Shown here one piece after another: positions 1 through 6,253 of a stretch of DNA of 6,605 nucleotides; position 1 is the first letter of the stretch; each line of letters opens with the position of its first letter. The notes below the pieces were generated by a model, which had not been told where the DNA came from, ran no database searches, and saw only the letters and a program-made list of their open reading frames with translations. This DNA is from Bacillota bacterium. GTDB lineage: Bacteria; Bacillota_A; Clostridia; Lachnospirales; Lachnospiraceae. Both the position numbers and the translations under genes were made by a program. The DNA lies in contig JAEZSL010000429.1 of assembly GCA_023443925.1 (NCBI GenBank), positions 1 to 6,605 of the forward strand. The letters are read 5' to 3'.

Positions 1-146
1 TAACTTATTTCAATGAAGCTGCCGCCAAGTTTGTGCGGGGTGAACTGCCCTTCGATAAATGGGATACCTATGTATCCACTTTAAACAAAATCGGTCTGGA
101 GGAATGGGTATCAATTTATCAGGAAGCCTACAATGCACTTCAGTAA
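1..146 (+). CDS. Extracellular sugar-binding lipoprotein of ABC transporter, C-terminal end only
   Basis: Only the last 47 codons are present, read in the frame starting at base 3 and ending at TAA 144-146. The 5' end lies outside the window. The visible peptide includes KFVRGELPFDKWDTYV, then LNKIGLEEW, and ends IYQEAYNAL followed by Q. This pattern (F-x-x-G...W-D-x-Y-V...L-x-x-G-L...I-Y-Q-x-A-Y) is typical of the C terminus of family 1 solute-binding proteins of the LipO/YtcQ type, which work with LplB/LplC permeases. The mature protein would be a lipid-anchored extracellular receptor that delivers an oligosaccharide to the permeases. The two permease genes directly downstream support this. 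The lipobox and sugar-binding residues cannot be seen, so the substrate is unknown. Family assignment is fairly sure; specificity is not. Confidence 0.82.
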   Translation, partial: TYFNEAAAKFVRGELPFDKWDTYVSTLNKIGLEEWVSIYQEAYNALQ

Positions 147-185
147 ACAGGTTTGTTATATAAAATCTCCGGTATAACCTTTTAG

Positions 186-250
186 CCGGGGATACGTAAA
201 CCAAGACTCTGCGGTAAGTAACAGCACAGTTCAAAGTTTCGTATCCCCGG
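186..250 (+). other. Intergenic stem-loop between binding-protein and permease genes
   Basis: CCGGGGATACG at 186-196 is matched by its perfect reverse complement CGTATCCCCGG at 240-250. The stem is 11 bp and GC-rich, around a 43-base loop. It sits between the binding-protein stop (146) and the first permease start (276). No T-run follows, so it is not a standard intrinsic terminator. In binding-protein-dependent operons such a structure commonly stabilises the upstream message or limits read-through, giving more binding protein than permease. That role is inferred here. Confidence 0.6.
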
Positions 251-275
251 GATAAAGCTTAAGAAAGAAGAGAGT

Positions 276-1223
276 GTGGTGAAAAGTGTGGTGTATCATT
301 CCTCCAAACCCCAAAAGGGCAGCAGGGCTTTAAAGCTATTAAAAAGCAAATGGCAGTTAATTGCTATGATTACTATTCCTATTATCTGGTATATTATATT
401 TTGTTATGTACCGATGTATGGAATTCAGATTGCGTTCAAGAATTATAATCCTCAGCTGGGTTATCTAAAAAGTCCATTTGTAGGTTTCCGGTATTTTGAA
501 CAGTTTTTTTCCTCCTATTATTGTTTTGATGTGATTTGGAATACATTATCCATCAGCCTTTATTCATTACTGATGGGATTTCCGGCACCAATACTCCTGG
601 CAATTATTATTAATGAACTTCCGGGAAATAAATTAAAAAAGGCGGTTCAGAATATAACGTATATTCCCCATTTTATTTCCGTTGTTGTTTTATGCGGTAT
701 GTTATATTTATTTTTATCTCCTCAGTACGGTATTATTAATCATTTTCTGTCCCTGGCCGGTATTGGACCCATTGGTTTTCTCGAATCCAACAAGTACTTT
801 AAATCTGTTTATGTACTGTCCGAGGTATGGCAGGAAAGCGGCTGGAGCTCCATTATATACATAGCAGCCCTGGGCGGCATTGATCCCAGCCTGTATGAGG
901 CGGCTACCATTGACGGAGCTTCCCGGTTAAGGCGTCTTTGGCATGTATCCCTGCCGGGCATAACTCCTACCATAATTACACTGCTGATATTAAGAATCGG
1001 TCAGTTAATGAGTGTAGGCTTTGAGAAGGCCCTGCTGCTTCAGAATGATCTGAATATGCAGTCCAGCGAAATTATTTCTACGCTGGTTTATAAGAACGGT
1101 ATTCTTCGGGGGGAATTCAGTTATGCTACCTCCGTCGGGTTAATGAATTCATTGATTAACCTGATTTTAATCATAGCTGCCAATAAACTATGTAAAAAGT
1201 TCTTTGAAACCAGCTTATGGTAG
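276..1223 (+). CDS. ABC transporter permease, LplB-type (carbohydrate uptake)
   Basis: This 315-residue polytopic inner-membrane protein is one of two transmembrane subunits of a sugar importer. Hydrophobic segments lie near residues 28-50, 86-111, 125-148, about 185-200, 230-245 and 285-305, about the usual number. The EAA loop that docks the ATPase is clear: E208-A-A-T-I-D-G214, followed by an LPG at 226-228. The N-terminal stretch YVPMYGIQIAFKNY and the following GFRYFEQF are typical of the LplB/YtcP-type polysaccharide permease group. Length is normal. The start is GTG at 276 or the adjacent in-frame GTG at 279, behind a purine-rich AAGAAAGAAGAGAG (261-274); no upstream ATG fits better. 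It lies between the binding-protein gene and the second permease, with only 12 bases to the latter. No ATPase gene is present, as expected for systems served by a shared MsmX-type ATPase. The exact sugar is unknown. Confidence 0.93.
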   Translation: MVKSVVYHSSKPQKGSRALKLLKSKWQLIAMITIPIIWYIIFCYVPMYGIQIAFKNYNPQLGYLKSPFVGFRYFEQFFSSYYCFDVIWNTLSISLYSLLMGFPAPILLAIIINELPGNKLKKAVQNITYIPHFISVVVLCGMLYLFLSPQYGIINHFLSLAGIGPIGFLESNKYFKSVYVLSEVWQESGWSSIIYIAALGGIDPSLYEAATIDGASRLRRLWHVSLPGITPTIITLLILRIGQLMSVGFEKALLLQNDLNMQSSEIISTLVYKNGILRGEFSYATSVGLMNSLINLILIIAANKLCKKFFETSLW

Positions 1224-1235
1224 GGGGGTGCTGTT

Positions 1236-2120
1236 GTGAAAATTAGCAAACAAAAAGGAATTCATACTTTTGACGTGATTTTAATACTATTAAGTGTTAT
1301 TATTATGGTAATTATAGCCTATCCTCTCTTTTTTGTAGTGATTGCTTCCTTTAGTGATCCCCAAGCCGTCCTTGGAGGCAAAATTACTTTCTGGCCGGTG
1401 GGCTTTAACCTGGAATCCTACAAGATGATTTTAAAGGAACCCAAGATCTGGAATGGTTATAGAAATACGATTTTTTATACGGTTTTAGGAACTTTTATTA
1501 ATTTTATACTGACAACTCTCACCGCTTATCCGTTGTCCAGAAAGGATATGCCCTGCAGAAAACTGTTAACCTTCTTTATTACCTTTACCATGCTTTTTGG
1601 CGGTGGTATGATTCCGGTCTACATGGTAGTCCGGGGCTTGAATCTGACAGATACCATCTGGGCAATGGTCATTCCGGGGGCTATATCTACTTATAATATG
1701 CTGGTCATGAAGAATTACTTCCAGTCCAGTATACCTGAAGAACTTCATGAGGCTGCCGCCATTGATGGCTGCGGACACTTTCAGAGCCTGCTTAAAGTAA
1801 TCCTTCCCCTGTCGACTCCTATAATTGCAGTAATTATACTTTTTTATGCGGTGGGACATTGGAATGCCTTTTTTAATGCCATTATATATCTGAGAGACCA
1901 AAGACTGTATCCGCTCCAGATCATCTTACGGGAGATTATGCTGCAGAACAGCCTGGAAGCAGTCGGTGGTGATATGATCGGAATGTATGAAAAAGTAATG
2001 CGGGGAGAGACCATGAAATATGCGGTGATTCTGGTTGCAAGTGCTCCAGTGCTGGCCTTTTATCCTTTTGTACAAAAATATTTTGTAAAGGGCATTATGG
2101 TGGGGGCAGTTAAGGGGTAA
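1236..2120 (+). CDS. ABC transporter permease, LplC-type (carbohydrate uptake)
   Basis: This 294-residue second transmembrane subunit pairs with the upstream permease. It starts with a short cytoplasmic tail and a first membrane segment near residues 12-37 (about ILILLSVIIMVIIAYPLFFV). It then carries NTIFYTVLGTFINFILTTLTAYPLSR, a typical MalG/LplC-like stretch. The EAA loop is E172-A-A-A-I-D-G178, followed by KVILPLSTP. The C terminus FVQKYFVKGIMVGAVKG is characteristic of the LplC/YtcP family (FV-KYF-KG---GA-KG). The GTG start at 1236 is preceded by AGGGGGGTG (1222-1230), a ribosome-binding site that overlaps the stop codon of the upstream gene. This suggests translational coupling and equal amounts of the two permeases. 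It is intact and of normal length. Substrate is not predictable from the sequence, but the sulfatase downstream hints at a sulfated oligosaccharide. Confidence 0.94.
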   Translation: MKISKQKGIHTFDVILILLSVIIMVIIAYPLFFVVIASFSDPQAVLGGKITFWPVGFNLESYKMILKEPKIWNGYRNTIFYTVLGTFINFILTTLTAYPLSRKDMPCRKLLTFFITFTMLFGGGMIPVYMVVRGLNLTDTIWAMVIPGAISTYNMLVMKNYFQSSIPEELHEAAAIDGCGHFQSLLKVILPLSTPIIAVIILFYAVGHWNAFFNAIIYLRDQRLYPLQIILREIMLQNSLEAVGGDMIGMYEKVMRGETMKYAVILVASAPVLAFYPFVQKYFVKGIMVGAVKG

Positions 2121-2149
2121 TTGCTTCGCGAAAGGCATGGGCGTTAGAG

Positions 2150-2354
2150 TGAAATAAGAACATTTCATCTTACTGGAAGAGTGAAAGAAAATTTTATAAT
2201 GAAAGGATGCCACAATTGATTTTTTCACTCGGTGGAACTTATTCCACATACTATTCTGTGGCATTATCCCAGGTTATCCTGGGATTTATAACGGTGAAAG
2301 TTTGAAAGTTCCTTTCAAACTACTTATTAAAGCAGTAGCGCAGACAGGTCTGCG
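2150..2354 (+). other. Hairpin-rich leader upstream of the sulfatase gene
   Basis: This 205-base stretch holds a run of inverted repeats. TGAAAT 2150-2155 pairs with 2162-2167. ATGCCACA 2207-2214 pairs with TGTGGCAT 2257-2264, enclosing a nested GTGGAA/TTCCAC hairpin (2232-2237/2242-2247). ATCCCAGG 2266-2273 pairs with CCTGGGAT 2278-2285 around a TTAT loop. AGTTTGAAAG 2299-2308 pairs with CTTTCAAACT 2312-2321 around 3 bases. CGCAGAC 2339-2345 pairs with GTCTGCG 2348-2354. All pairings quoted are perfect. None is followed by a long T-run, so they do not form a strong terminator; the 2266-2285 stem followed by TTTATAA could be a weak one. The density suggests a structured mRNA leader or processing and stability elements. 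It matches no riboswitch class I recognise. Confidence 0.55.
2170..2200 (+). promoter_or_regulatory. Possible internal promoter for the sulfatase gene
   Basis: A perfect -10 hexamer TATAAT lies at 2195-2200 in the gap between the second permease and the sulfatase. The -35 region is poor: TTACTG at 2170-2175 with a 19-base spacer, or TACTGG at 2171-2176 with 18. Transcription would start near 2207, at the base of the first long hairpin of the leader. This could give the sulfatase separate expression on top of read-through from the transporter genes. The weak -35 suggests an activator or only low activity. Confidence 0.4.
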
Positions 2355-2360
2355 TTATGC

Positions 2361-2376
2361 AGGAGGTGAAAATATG
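2361..2376 (+). promoter_or_regulatory. Ribosome-binding site that sets the sulfatase start
   Basis: AGGAGGTG at 2361-2368 is a near-perfect Shine-Dalgarno sequence five bases before ATG 2374-2376. The open frame continues 24 codons upstream to a TTG at 2302. That extension has no ribosome-binding site, runs through two of the leader hairpins, and encodes nothing resembling the conserved sulfatase N terminus. ATG 2374 is therefore the start. Confidence 0.9.
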
Positions 2377-3774
2377 AAAACAAATTTAATTTATATATTC
2401 GCAGACCAGCTTCGATATCAAAGTCTGGGGTATGCGGGAGATAAGAATGCCATAACACCTAATATAGACAATCTTTGCAATGATTCTGTCGATCTTTGCA
2501 ATGCCGTCTCGGGCCATCCGGTTTGTGCACCTTACCGTGCATCTTTACTGACCGGCAAATATACTACCAGTACCGGTATGGTTATAAATGAAATCAGAAT
2601 GAATACCAACCATAAAACCTTTGCCCACGTATTGAATGAGAATGGTTACGAGACCGCCTACATAGGAAAATGGCATATGTATGCGGCAGAGCTGGGGCAT
2701 CATTTTGACCCTAAAAATTCTTTTATCCCCAAGGGGCCGGACCGGCTGGGTTTTGACGGTTACTTCAATGCCTATAATTTTCATCACGAATATTATGGAG
2801 AAAGTGCGTATTACCATCTGGATACTCCGGAGAAAATATATTGCAGTAAATATGAACCGGATGAACAGACGGATATTGCCATTGAACAGTTAAAAAGACT
2901 GTCCTCCGGCGATAACCCCTTTGCCATGTTTTTATCCCTGGGAACACCTCATGATCCCTGGATACCGGAAAATGTGCCTGCAGAGTATCTGGAAAAATTC
3001 AAGGATAAGGAATTTAGCCTGCCGCCTAATTATCTGCCGGAAAATGACCCTCATGCGGATAACTGGGCCGTACTGTCCGAAGAAGAGCGCAGTGAACTCA
3101 CCGAGTGGATGAGGGTTTACTATGCCATGACAACCAACCTGGATGATAATATAGGACGCCTGATGTCAGCCATCAAGGATATGGGACTTGATAAAAATTC
3201 GATAATCATATTTACTTCCGATCATGGAGAATTATTTGGTGCCCATGGACGCCGTGCCAAAAACATTTTCTATGAAGAAGCGGTCAGGGTTCCTTTTTTA
3301 GTTAAATGGGACGGACATCTGAAGACAGGAAAGCGTGACTTTGTATTTAATACGGTGGATATTATGCCGACACTTCTGACTATGATGGATCTGGAGATAC
3401 CAAAAGCAGTGGAAGGAAGTGATTACAGTGCTTGTATTGAGGGCTCCGCTGATACGGATAACGGTGCTCTGATGATGGGAACCGGACCGACAGCCGTGTT
3501 TGGAGATGGCAATGAATGGAGAGCCATTCGTACGAAACAGTATACCTATGCAGTATTCAAGGCTGACGGGCAGGAATTGTTATTTGATAATATAAAGGAC
3601 CCTTATCAGAGGAACAACCTGGTTAACGAAAAGGCTTATGAAGCAGTAAAAGAGGAATTAAAAACTGCCATGTGGGAGAAAATGAGAAAGATAGGAGATA
3701 ATTTTGAAAACAACTCCTATTACGAACAAAACTGGATTGAGGATAGGATAATTAAACGTACGGCTACAATATAA
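2374..3774 (+). CDS. Sulfatase, formylglycine-dependent Cys type, probably cytoplasmic
   Basis: This 466-residue enzyme belongs to the alkaline-phosphatase/sulfatase superfamily and hydrolyses a sulfate ester. The N-terminal strand NLIYIFADQLR carries the metal ligand D11 (followed by Q12 rather than a second Asp). The sulfatase signature is C51-A-P-Y-R55-A-S-L-L-T-G; C51 would be converted to formylglycine, which in anaerobes is done by the radical-SAM maturase anSME (not in this window). Other expected active-site parts are G98-K99-W-H101, P192-H193-D, the second metal site S282-D283-H284-G285, and K296 just before YEEAVRVPFLVKW. The C-terminal subdomain shows EWRAIRTKQYTY and the LFDNIKDPYQRNNL element. 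Length is typical. The protein begins directly with the first catalytic strand and has no signal peptide, so it should act in the cytoplasm on imported substrate. Its place behind sugar permeases suggests a sulfated oligosaccharide. A phosphonate monoester hydrolase is a less likely alternative because it shares the C-x-P-x-R motif. Confidence 0.93.
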   Translation: MKTNLIYIFADQLRYQSLGYAGDKNAITPNIDNLCNDSVDLCNAVSGHPVCAPYRASLLTGKYTTSTGMVINEIRMNTNHKTFAHVLNENGYETAYIGKWHMYAAELGHHFDPKNSFIPKGPDRLGFDGYFNAYNFHHEYYGESAYYHLDTPEKIYCSKYEPDEQTDIAIEQLKRLSSGDNPFAMFLSLGTPHDPWIPENVPAEYLEKFKDKEFSLPPNYLPENDPHADNWAVLSEEERSELTEWMRVYYAMTTNLDDNIGRLMSAIKDMGLDKNSIIIFTSDHGELFGAHGRRAKNIFYEEAVRVPFLVKWDGHLKTGKRDFVFNTVDIMPTLLTMMDLEIPKAVEGSDYSACIEGSADTDNGALMMGTGPTAVFGDGNEWRAIRTKQYTYAVFKADGQELLFDNIKDPYQRNNLVNEKAYEAVKEELKTAMWEKMRKIGDNFENNSYYEQNWIEDRIIKRTATI

Positions 3775-3826
3775 AGATATAAGTTAAATGAGGATAGGTA
3801 TTTAATAATTGTGTTAATAGAATACA

Positions 3827-3895
3827 AAAAGCTCTGCAGCAGCAACCTATGGATTTTTAGTAATCCGTTCGTTGCTGTGCAGAGCTTTTATATTT
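3827..3895. terminator. Strong, probably bidirectional intrinsic terminator
   Basis: AAAAGCTCTGCA + G + CAGCAAC (3827-3846) pairs with GTTGCTG + TGCAGAGCTTTT (3871-3889), giving 19 pairs with one bulged G. The loop has a small inner GGATT/AATCC stem (3851-3855/3862-3866). On the + strand it ends in CTTTTATATTTT and stops the sulfatase transcript 53 bases after the stop codon. On the minus strand it ends in GCTTTTTGTATT, so it would also stop a transcript arriving from the right, which fits the minus-strand gene remnant next to it. Confidence 0.92.
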
Positions 3896-3914
3896 TACTG
3901 CTTTATTTTAATTA

Positions 3915-4061
3915 CTATTTGTTCAACTTCAGATTATAGAAACCGGATGTGATAGTACTGTCTTTGGTGATTTTGATATAATAGGTTCCCTTCGGAACTT
4001 TAACGGATCTCAAAGTAATAGGAGAAAAAGAATCTCCTTTTCCTATTATTATACTTTCCCA
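3915..4061 (-). pseudogene. C-terminal remnant of a decayed secreted-protein gene
   Basis: Reading the minus strand from 4061 to the TAG at 3915-3917 gives 48 codons with no start codon. The peptide includes GDSFSPITLRSVKVPKGTYY, then IKITKD and TSGFYNLKLNK before the stop. The pattern (P-x-G-T-Y-Y-I-K-I...S-G-x-Y-x-L-K-L) resembles the last strands of pre-peptidase-C-like beta-domains at the end of secreted Clostridial proteins. The frame is closed by TAA just upstream (4062-4064), and the DNA beyond becomes AT-rich with no coding character, so the 5' part of the gene seems lost. The stop codon lies 26 bases from a terminator that works in this direction, as expected for a genuine gene end. 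Homology is inferred from the pattern only. Confidence 0.5.
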
Positions 4062-4090
4062 TTATATCTCCTATTTAAGACAAAAACAAT

Positions 4091-4106
4091 CAAAATTTGA
4101 CATAAA
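4091..4106 (+). repeat. 16-base direct repeat, copy 1
   Basis: CAAAATTTGACATAAA is identical to bases 4245-4260, with 138 bases between the copies. This copy carries a consensus TTGACA (4097-4102), but no good -10 lies 16-18 bases downstream. It is either a duplicated -35 region without promoter function or one of two binding sites for a regulator. Confidence 0.7.
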
Positions 4107-4244
4107 TGGAAGAAAATTATTTAACCTATATTTATAATTTTAACTCAACTCGTTACCCGCAATATTTTTATATTTTCCATAAATTAGTAGTGACAATTTA
4201 GCGAAAACAAAAAAATATAAAATTTATACAGTGTAACTTTATAG

Positions 4245-4260
4245 CAAAATTTGACATAAA
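4245..4260 (+). repeat. 16-base direct repeat, copy 2 (contains promoter -35)
   Basis: CAAAATTTGACATAAA, identical to 4091-4106. Here the TTGACA (4251-4256) is the -35 element of a well-formed promoter, so this copy overlaps a likely RNA polymerase site. Confidence 0.7.
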
Positions 4261-4279
4261 AGCGTACAAAATGTATAAA
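4251..4279 (+). promoter_or_regulatory. Sigma-A-type promoter, distal, for the chemoreceptor gene
   Basis: TTGACA (4251-4256), a 17-base spacer and TATAAA (4274-4279) match the housekeeping consensus in 11 of 12 positions with ideal spacing. Transcription would start near 4286, giving a 5' untranslated region of about 137 bases before the chemoreceptor gene. Confidence 0.65.
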
Positions 4280-4337
4280 AAAATCATAATTAATAATAGA
4301 TAAATATACAAAATAATTAAACAAAGAAAATAGTGAT

Positions 4338-4366
4338 TTGCAAATATAGTGAAAATGTGATAATAT
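4338..4366 (+). promoter_or_regulatory. Second promoter candidate, proximal, for the chemoreceptor gene
   Basis: TTGCAA (4338-4343), a 17-base spacer and TAATAT (4361-4366). An overlapping reading is the extended form TGTGATAAT at 4356-4364. Start would be near 4373, about 50 bases before the ATG. It is weaker than the distal candidate, and in such AT-rich DNA a chance match is possible. Confidence 0.4.
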
Positions 4367-4381
4367 TATGGCATAAAATAT

Positions 4382-4393
4382 ATGAAATTTCAT
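4382..4393. promoter_or_regulatory. 12-base perfect palindrome before the chemoreceptor start
   Basis: ATGAAATTTCAT at 4382-4393 is its own reverse complement. It lies downstream of both promoter candidates and about 18 bases before the ribosome-binding site, a position suited to a repressor site. AT-rich composition makes a chance occurrence possible. Confidence 0.3.
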
Positions 4394-4422
4394 TAAAAGC
4401 ACAGAAGAATGGGGGAATTTAG

Positions 4423-6132
4423 ATGTTTAGGTCGATTAAGGGTAAAATGATTTTTTTAGTAGGGATTTTACTGGTATTTATAGTTGGTATATGTTTCTAT
4501 TCATTGATGGTGCTGCGTAATGTAAATGAAAAATCAGCAATTATTTCAAATCAGATGTTACCGGGGATAGTTTATACGGAGGATTTGAAAACCATGACTT
4601 CAGATTACCGTATCCTTGAGTATGAACACATAATTACTCAGGATAAGGAAATTAAAAAAGAAAAAGAAACCGCCATGTTGGTGCTTAAAAAAAATATTCA
4701 GGTTTCTTTGTCTGATTATGAAAAGACAGTGAATACGAATAAAGATGATGAGCTGGTGAATCAGGTGAAACAAAACTGGGATCAGTATTTAACGTTACAC
4801 GATCAGGTAATTGATTTCAGCCTGAAACTAAAAACAATCGAAGCTATGCAGATTATGAACGGTGATTCCAAAACTGCCTTTGATACGGCATCCGATGCCC
4901 TGGTTCAATTGGTGGAGCTGAATAAAGACATGGCGGATGAAGAAAAGAGCGACGGTAACCGTCAATATGACGAAGCGGTAAAATTCAGTTACGGTGCCAT
5001 GATTATTGGTATCATCTTAAGTATTCTGATTGTAACGGTAATAATCCGTTCTATAATGAAATCCATTCATATATTAAATAAGGAATTAAATCAGTTATCG
5101 GATAAAGGCGGTGACTTAACCCAGGAAATCCGGGTTTCTTCCAGAGATGAAATCAATCAGCTGGCAGGAAGTATCAATAAGTTTATTTCGAATATCAAGC
5201 TCATCGTTCAATCCGTAAATTTAAATTCAGACAGTACGGATACTATTATAAAACACATAAAATCCAGTATGACAGAGTTAAGCAGCGATATTGAAGGTAT
5301 TTCTGCCACAACAGAACAAATATCGGCCGGAATGGAAGAGACTGCCGCTTCTTCGGAAGTAATGACTGCAACTGCCCAGCAATTAGTCAAATCAGTCCAG
5401 GATATAACGGAAAAATCTTCACAGGGAGCCGTTAAAGTTGGAGAAATCAGCAACAGGGCGGAGGAAGTTAAAAAATATGTTACCGAAGCCCAGAGAGAAA
5501 CTTATGATATTCTGACCAGTACCAGAGGAAATCTGGAACAATCTATAAAGGATTCTAAGATCGTAGAGGAAATTGTGGTTTTATCCAATGCGATCATGGA
5601 GATAACGGAACAGACAAACCTCCTAGCCTTGAATGCGGCCATCGAAGCGGCCAGGGCCGGAGATGCCGGTAAGGGATTTTCAGTAGTGGCGGATGAAATC
5701 AGAAAACTGGCGGAAGGTTCTAAAAAAGCAGTGGAAGAGATACAGGGTATAACCAGTAAAGTAACCCAGTCGGTAAACAGCCTGTCGGATAATTCCAATA
5801 ACCTGCTGACCTTTATGTCAACAAACATTGACAAAGATTATAAGATGTTTCTGGAAGTCGCCGGTAATTATAGTGAGGACGCTTATTTTGTAGATAATCT
5901 GGTAACCGATTTTAATATGACTTCTCAGATGTTAAAGACGTCCATTACCCAGATCATGACTACTATTGACGGGGTTGCCGCCGCAGCCGGGGAAGGTTCG
6001 GAAGGTACCGCGGATATCGCTCAGAAAGTATCGGGAATCAACAGCATGTCCATGGATGTCTTAAATGAAATTATTAAAGCCCAGGATAATGTGTCCCATC
6101 TAAAAGGTGAAATATCCAAATTTAAAGTATAG
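4423..6132 (+). CDS. Methyl-accepting chemotaxis protein (transmembrane chemoreceptor)
   Basis: A 569-residue receptor that senses an extracellular signal and controls the CheA kinase through CheW. Layout: membrane segment 1 at residues 9-31; a helical extracellular domain at about 32-187, matching the four-helix-bundle MCP sensor type in size and charge pattern; membrane segment 2 at about 190-208; a HAMP linker at about 209-262 with G229-G-D-L-T...D242-E-I; then the long cytoplasmic coiled coil. The hairpin tip is almost canonical (E396[15 protein letters not shown]411). Likely methylation sites are E305/E306 in GMEETAASS and E524/E527 in the return helix. There is no C-terminal CheR-tethering pentapeptide. 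The return helix contains [20 protein letters not shown] (470-489), a segment I associate with clostridial receptors. ATG 4423 follows GGGGGA (4411-4416). It appears monocistronic and intact. The ligand is not predictable. Confidence 0.96.
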   Translation: MFRSIKGKMIFLVGILLVFIVGICFYSLMVLRNVNEKSAIISNQMLPGIVYTEDLKTMTSDYRILEYEHIITQDKEIKKEKETAMLVLKKNIQVSLSDYEKTVNTNKDDELVNQVKQNWDQYLTLHDQVIDFSLKLKTIEAMQIMNGDSKTAFDTASDALVQLVELNKDMADEEKSDGNRQYDEAVKFSYGAMIIGIILSILIVTVIIRSIMKSIHILNKELNQLSDKGGDLTQEIRVSSRDEINQLAGSINKFISNIKLIVQSVNLNSDSTDTIIKHIKSSMTELSSDIEGISATTEQISAGMEETAASSEVMTATAQQLVKSVQDITEKSSQGAVKVGEISNRAEEVKKYVTEAQRETYDILTSTRGNLEQSIKDSKIVEEIVVLSNAIMEITEQTNLLALNAAIEAARAGDAGKGFSVVADEIRKLAEGSKKAVEEIQGITSKVTQSVNSLSDNSNNLLTFMSTNIDKDYKMFLEVAGNYSEDAYFVDNLVTDFNMTSQMLKTSITQIMTTIDGVAAAAGEGSEGTADIAQKVSGINSMSMDVLNEIIKAQDNVSHLKGEISKFKV

Positions 6133-6161
6133 GATTTAATAACAAAAGCAGCATATTCTAT

Positions 6162-6210
6162 AAAGGGCCATCAATTCTTCTAAAAAACGTTGAAAGATGG
6201 TCCTTTTTTT
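6162..6210 (+). terminator. Intrinsic terminator of the chemoreceptor gene
   Basis: AAAGGGCCATC (6162-6172) pairs with GATGGTCCTTT (6196-6206), 11 pairs including one G-U, around a 23-base loop. The T-run (6204-6210) includes the end of the 3' arm. It begins 29 bases after the chemoreceptor stop and separates that gene from the unit downstream. Confidence 0.88.
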
Positions 6211-6224
6211 GCCTGTTTTTTAAC

Positions 6225-6253
6225 TTGACTACATTAGTGCAGTGTACTAAAAT
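6225..6253 (+). promoter_or_regulatory. Sigma-A-type promoter overlapped by a dyad operator
   Basis: TTGACT (6225-6230), a 17-base spacer and TAAAAT (6248-6253) form a good promoter starting near 6260. The spacer and the start of the -10 hold TTAGTGCAGTGTACTAA (6234-6250). This dyad has half-sites TTAGTGCA and TTAGTACA (in reverse complement) around a central G, with one mismatched pair. A dimeric repressor bound there would block RNA polymerase. The look is that of small GntR/YtrA- or BlaI-like regulator sites, but the family cannot be decided. No protein gene follows within the window. Confidence 0.55.

Larger units (their letters stand above)
4062..4422. other. AT-rich intergenic region upstream of the chemoreceptor gene
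   Basis: About 360 bases, very rich in A and T, with no credible gene. It holds the promoter candidates, direct repeat and palindrome listed separately. A small repeated pyrimidine motif (TCTCCTTTTCCTATT near 4033-4047 and TCTCCTATT at 4067-4075) lies where the minus-strand remnant loses its frame and may mark the decay junction. I see no sigma-D motility promoter (TAAA...GCCGATAT type) despite the chemotaxis gene downstream. Confidence 0.7.

Noticed and set aside
10..234. Minus-strand open frame of 74 codons
   Set aside because: It is antisense to the binding-protein 3' end and the intergenic stem, has no recognisable domain, and is explained by the + strand gene.
1926..2264. Minus-strand open frame of 112 codons covering the permease end and the leader
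   Set aside because: It overlaps the well-supported LplC-type gene, the peptide is low-quality and domain-free, and the leader part is palindromic non-coding sequence.
2302..2373. 24-codon N-terminal extension of the sulfatase from TTG 2302, possibly a signal peptide
   Set aside because: There is no ribosome-binding site at the TTG, the stretch coincides with two perfect hairpins, its peptide is interrupted by charged residues and has no cleavage site, and ATG 2374 has a near-perfect Shine-Dalgarno and begins at the conserved first strand.
4020..4041. AGGAGA/TCTCCT hairpin followed by TTTT as a second terminator
   Set aside because: The stem is only 6 bp and AT-rich, lies inside the gene remnant, and competes with another pairing (4016-4023/4041-4048); too weak to call.
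4008..4071. 20-codon minus-strand frame starting with ATG behind AGGAG (from 4062 down)
   Set aside because: It has a fair ribosome-binding site but is very short, overlaps the remnant in another frame, and its Lys/Arg/Phe-rich peptide resembles nothing; chance is the simpler explanation.
4184..4402. Minus-strand open frame of 72 codons rich in Phe, Tyr and Ile
   Set aside because: The composition simply reflects AT-rich intergenic DNA; it covers the promoters of the chemoreceptor gene and has no family resemblance.
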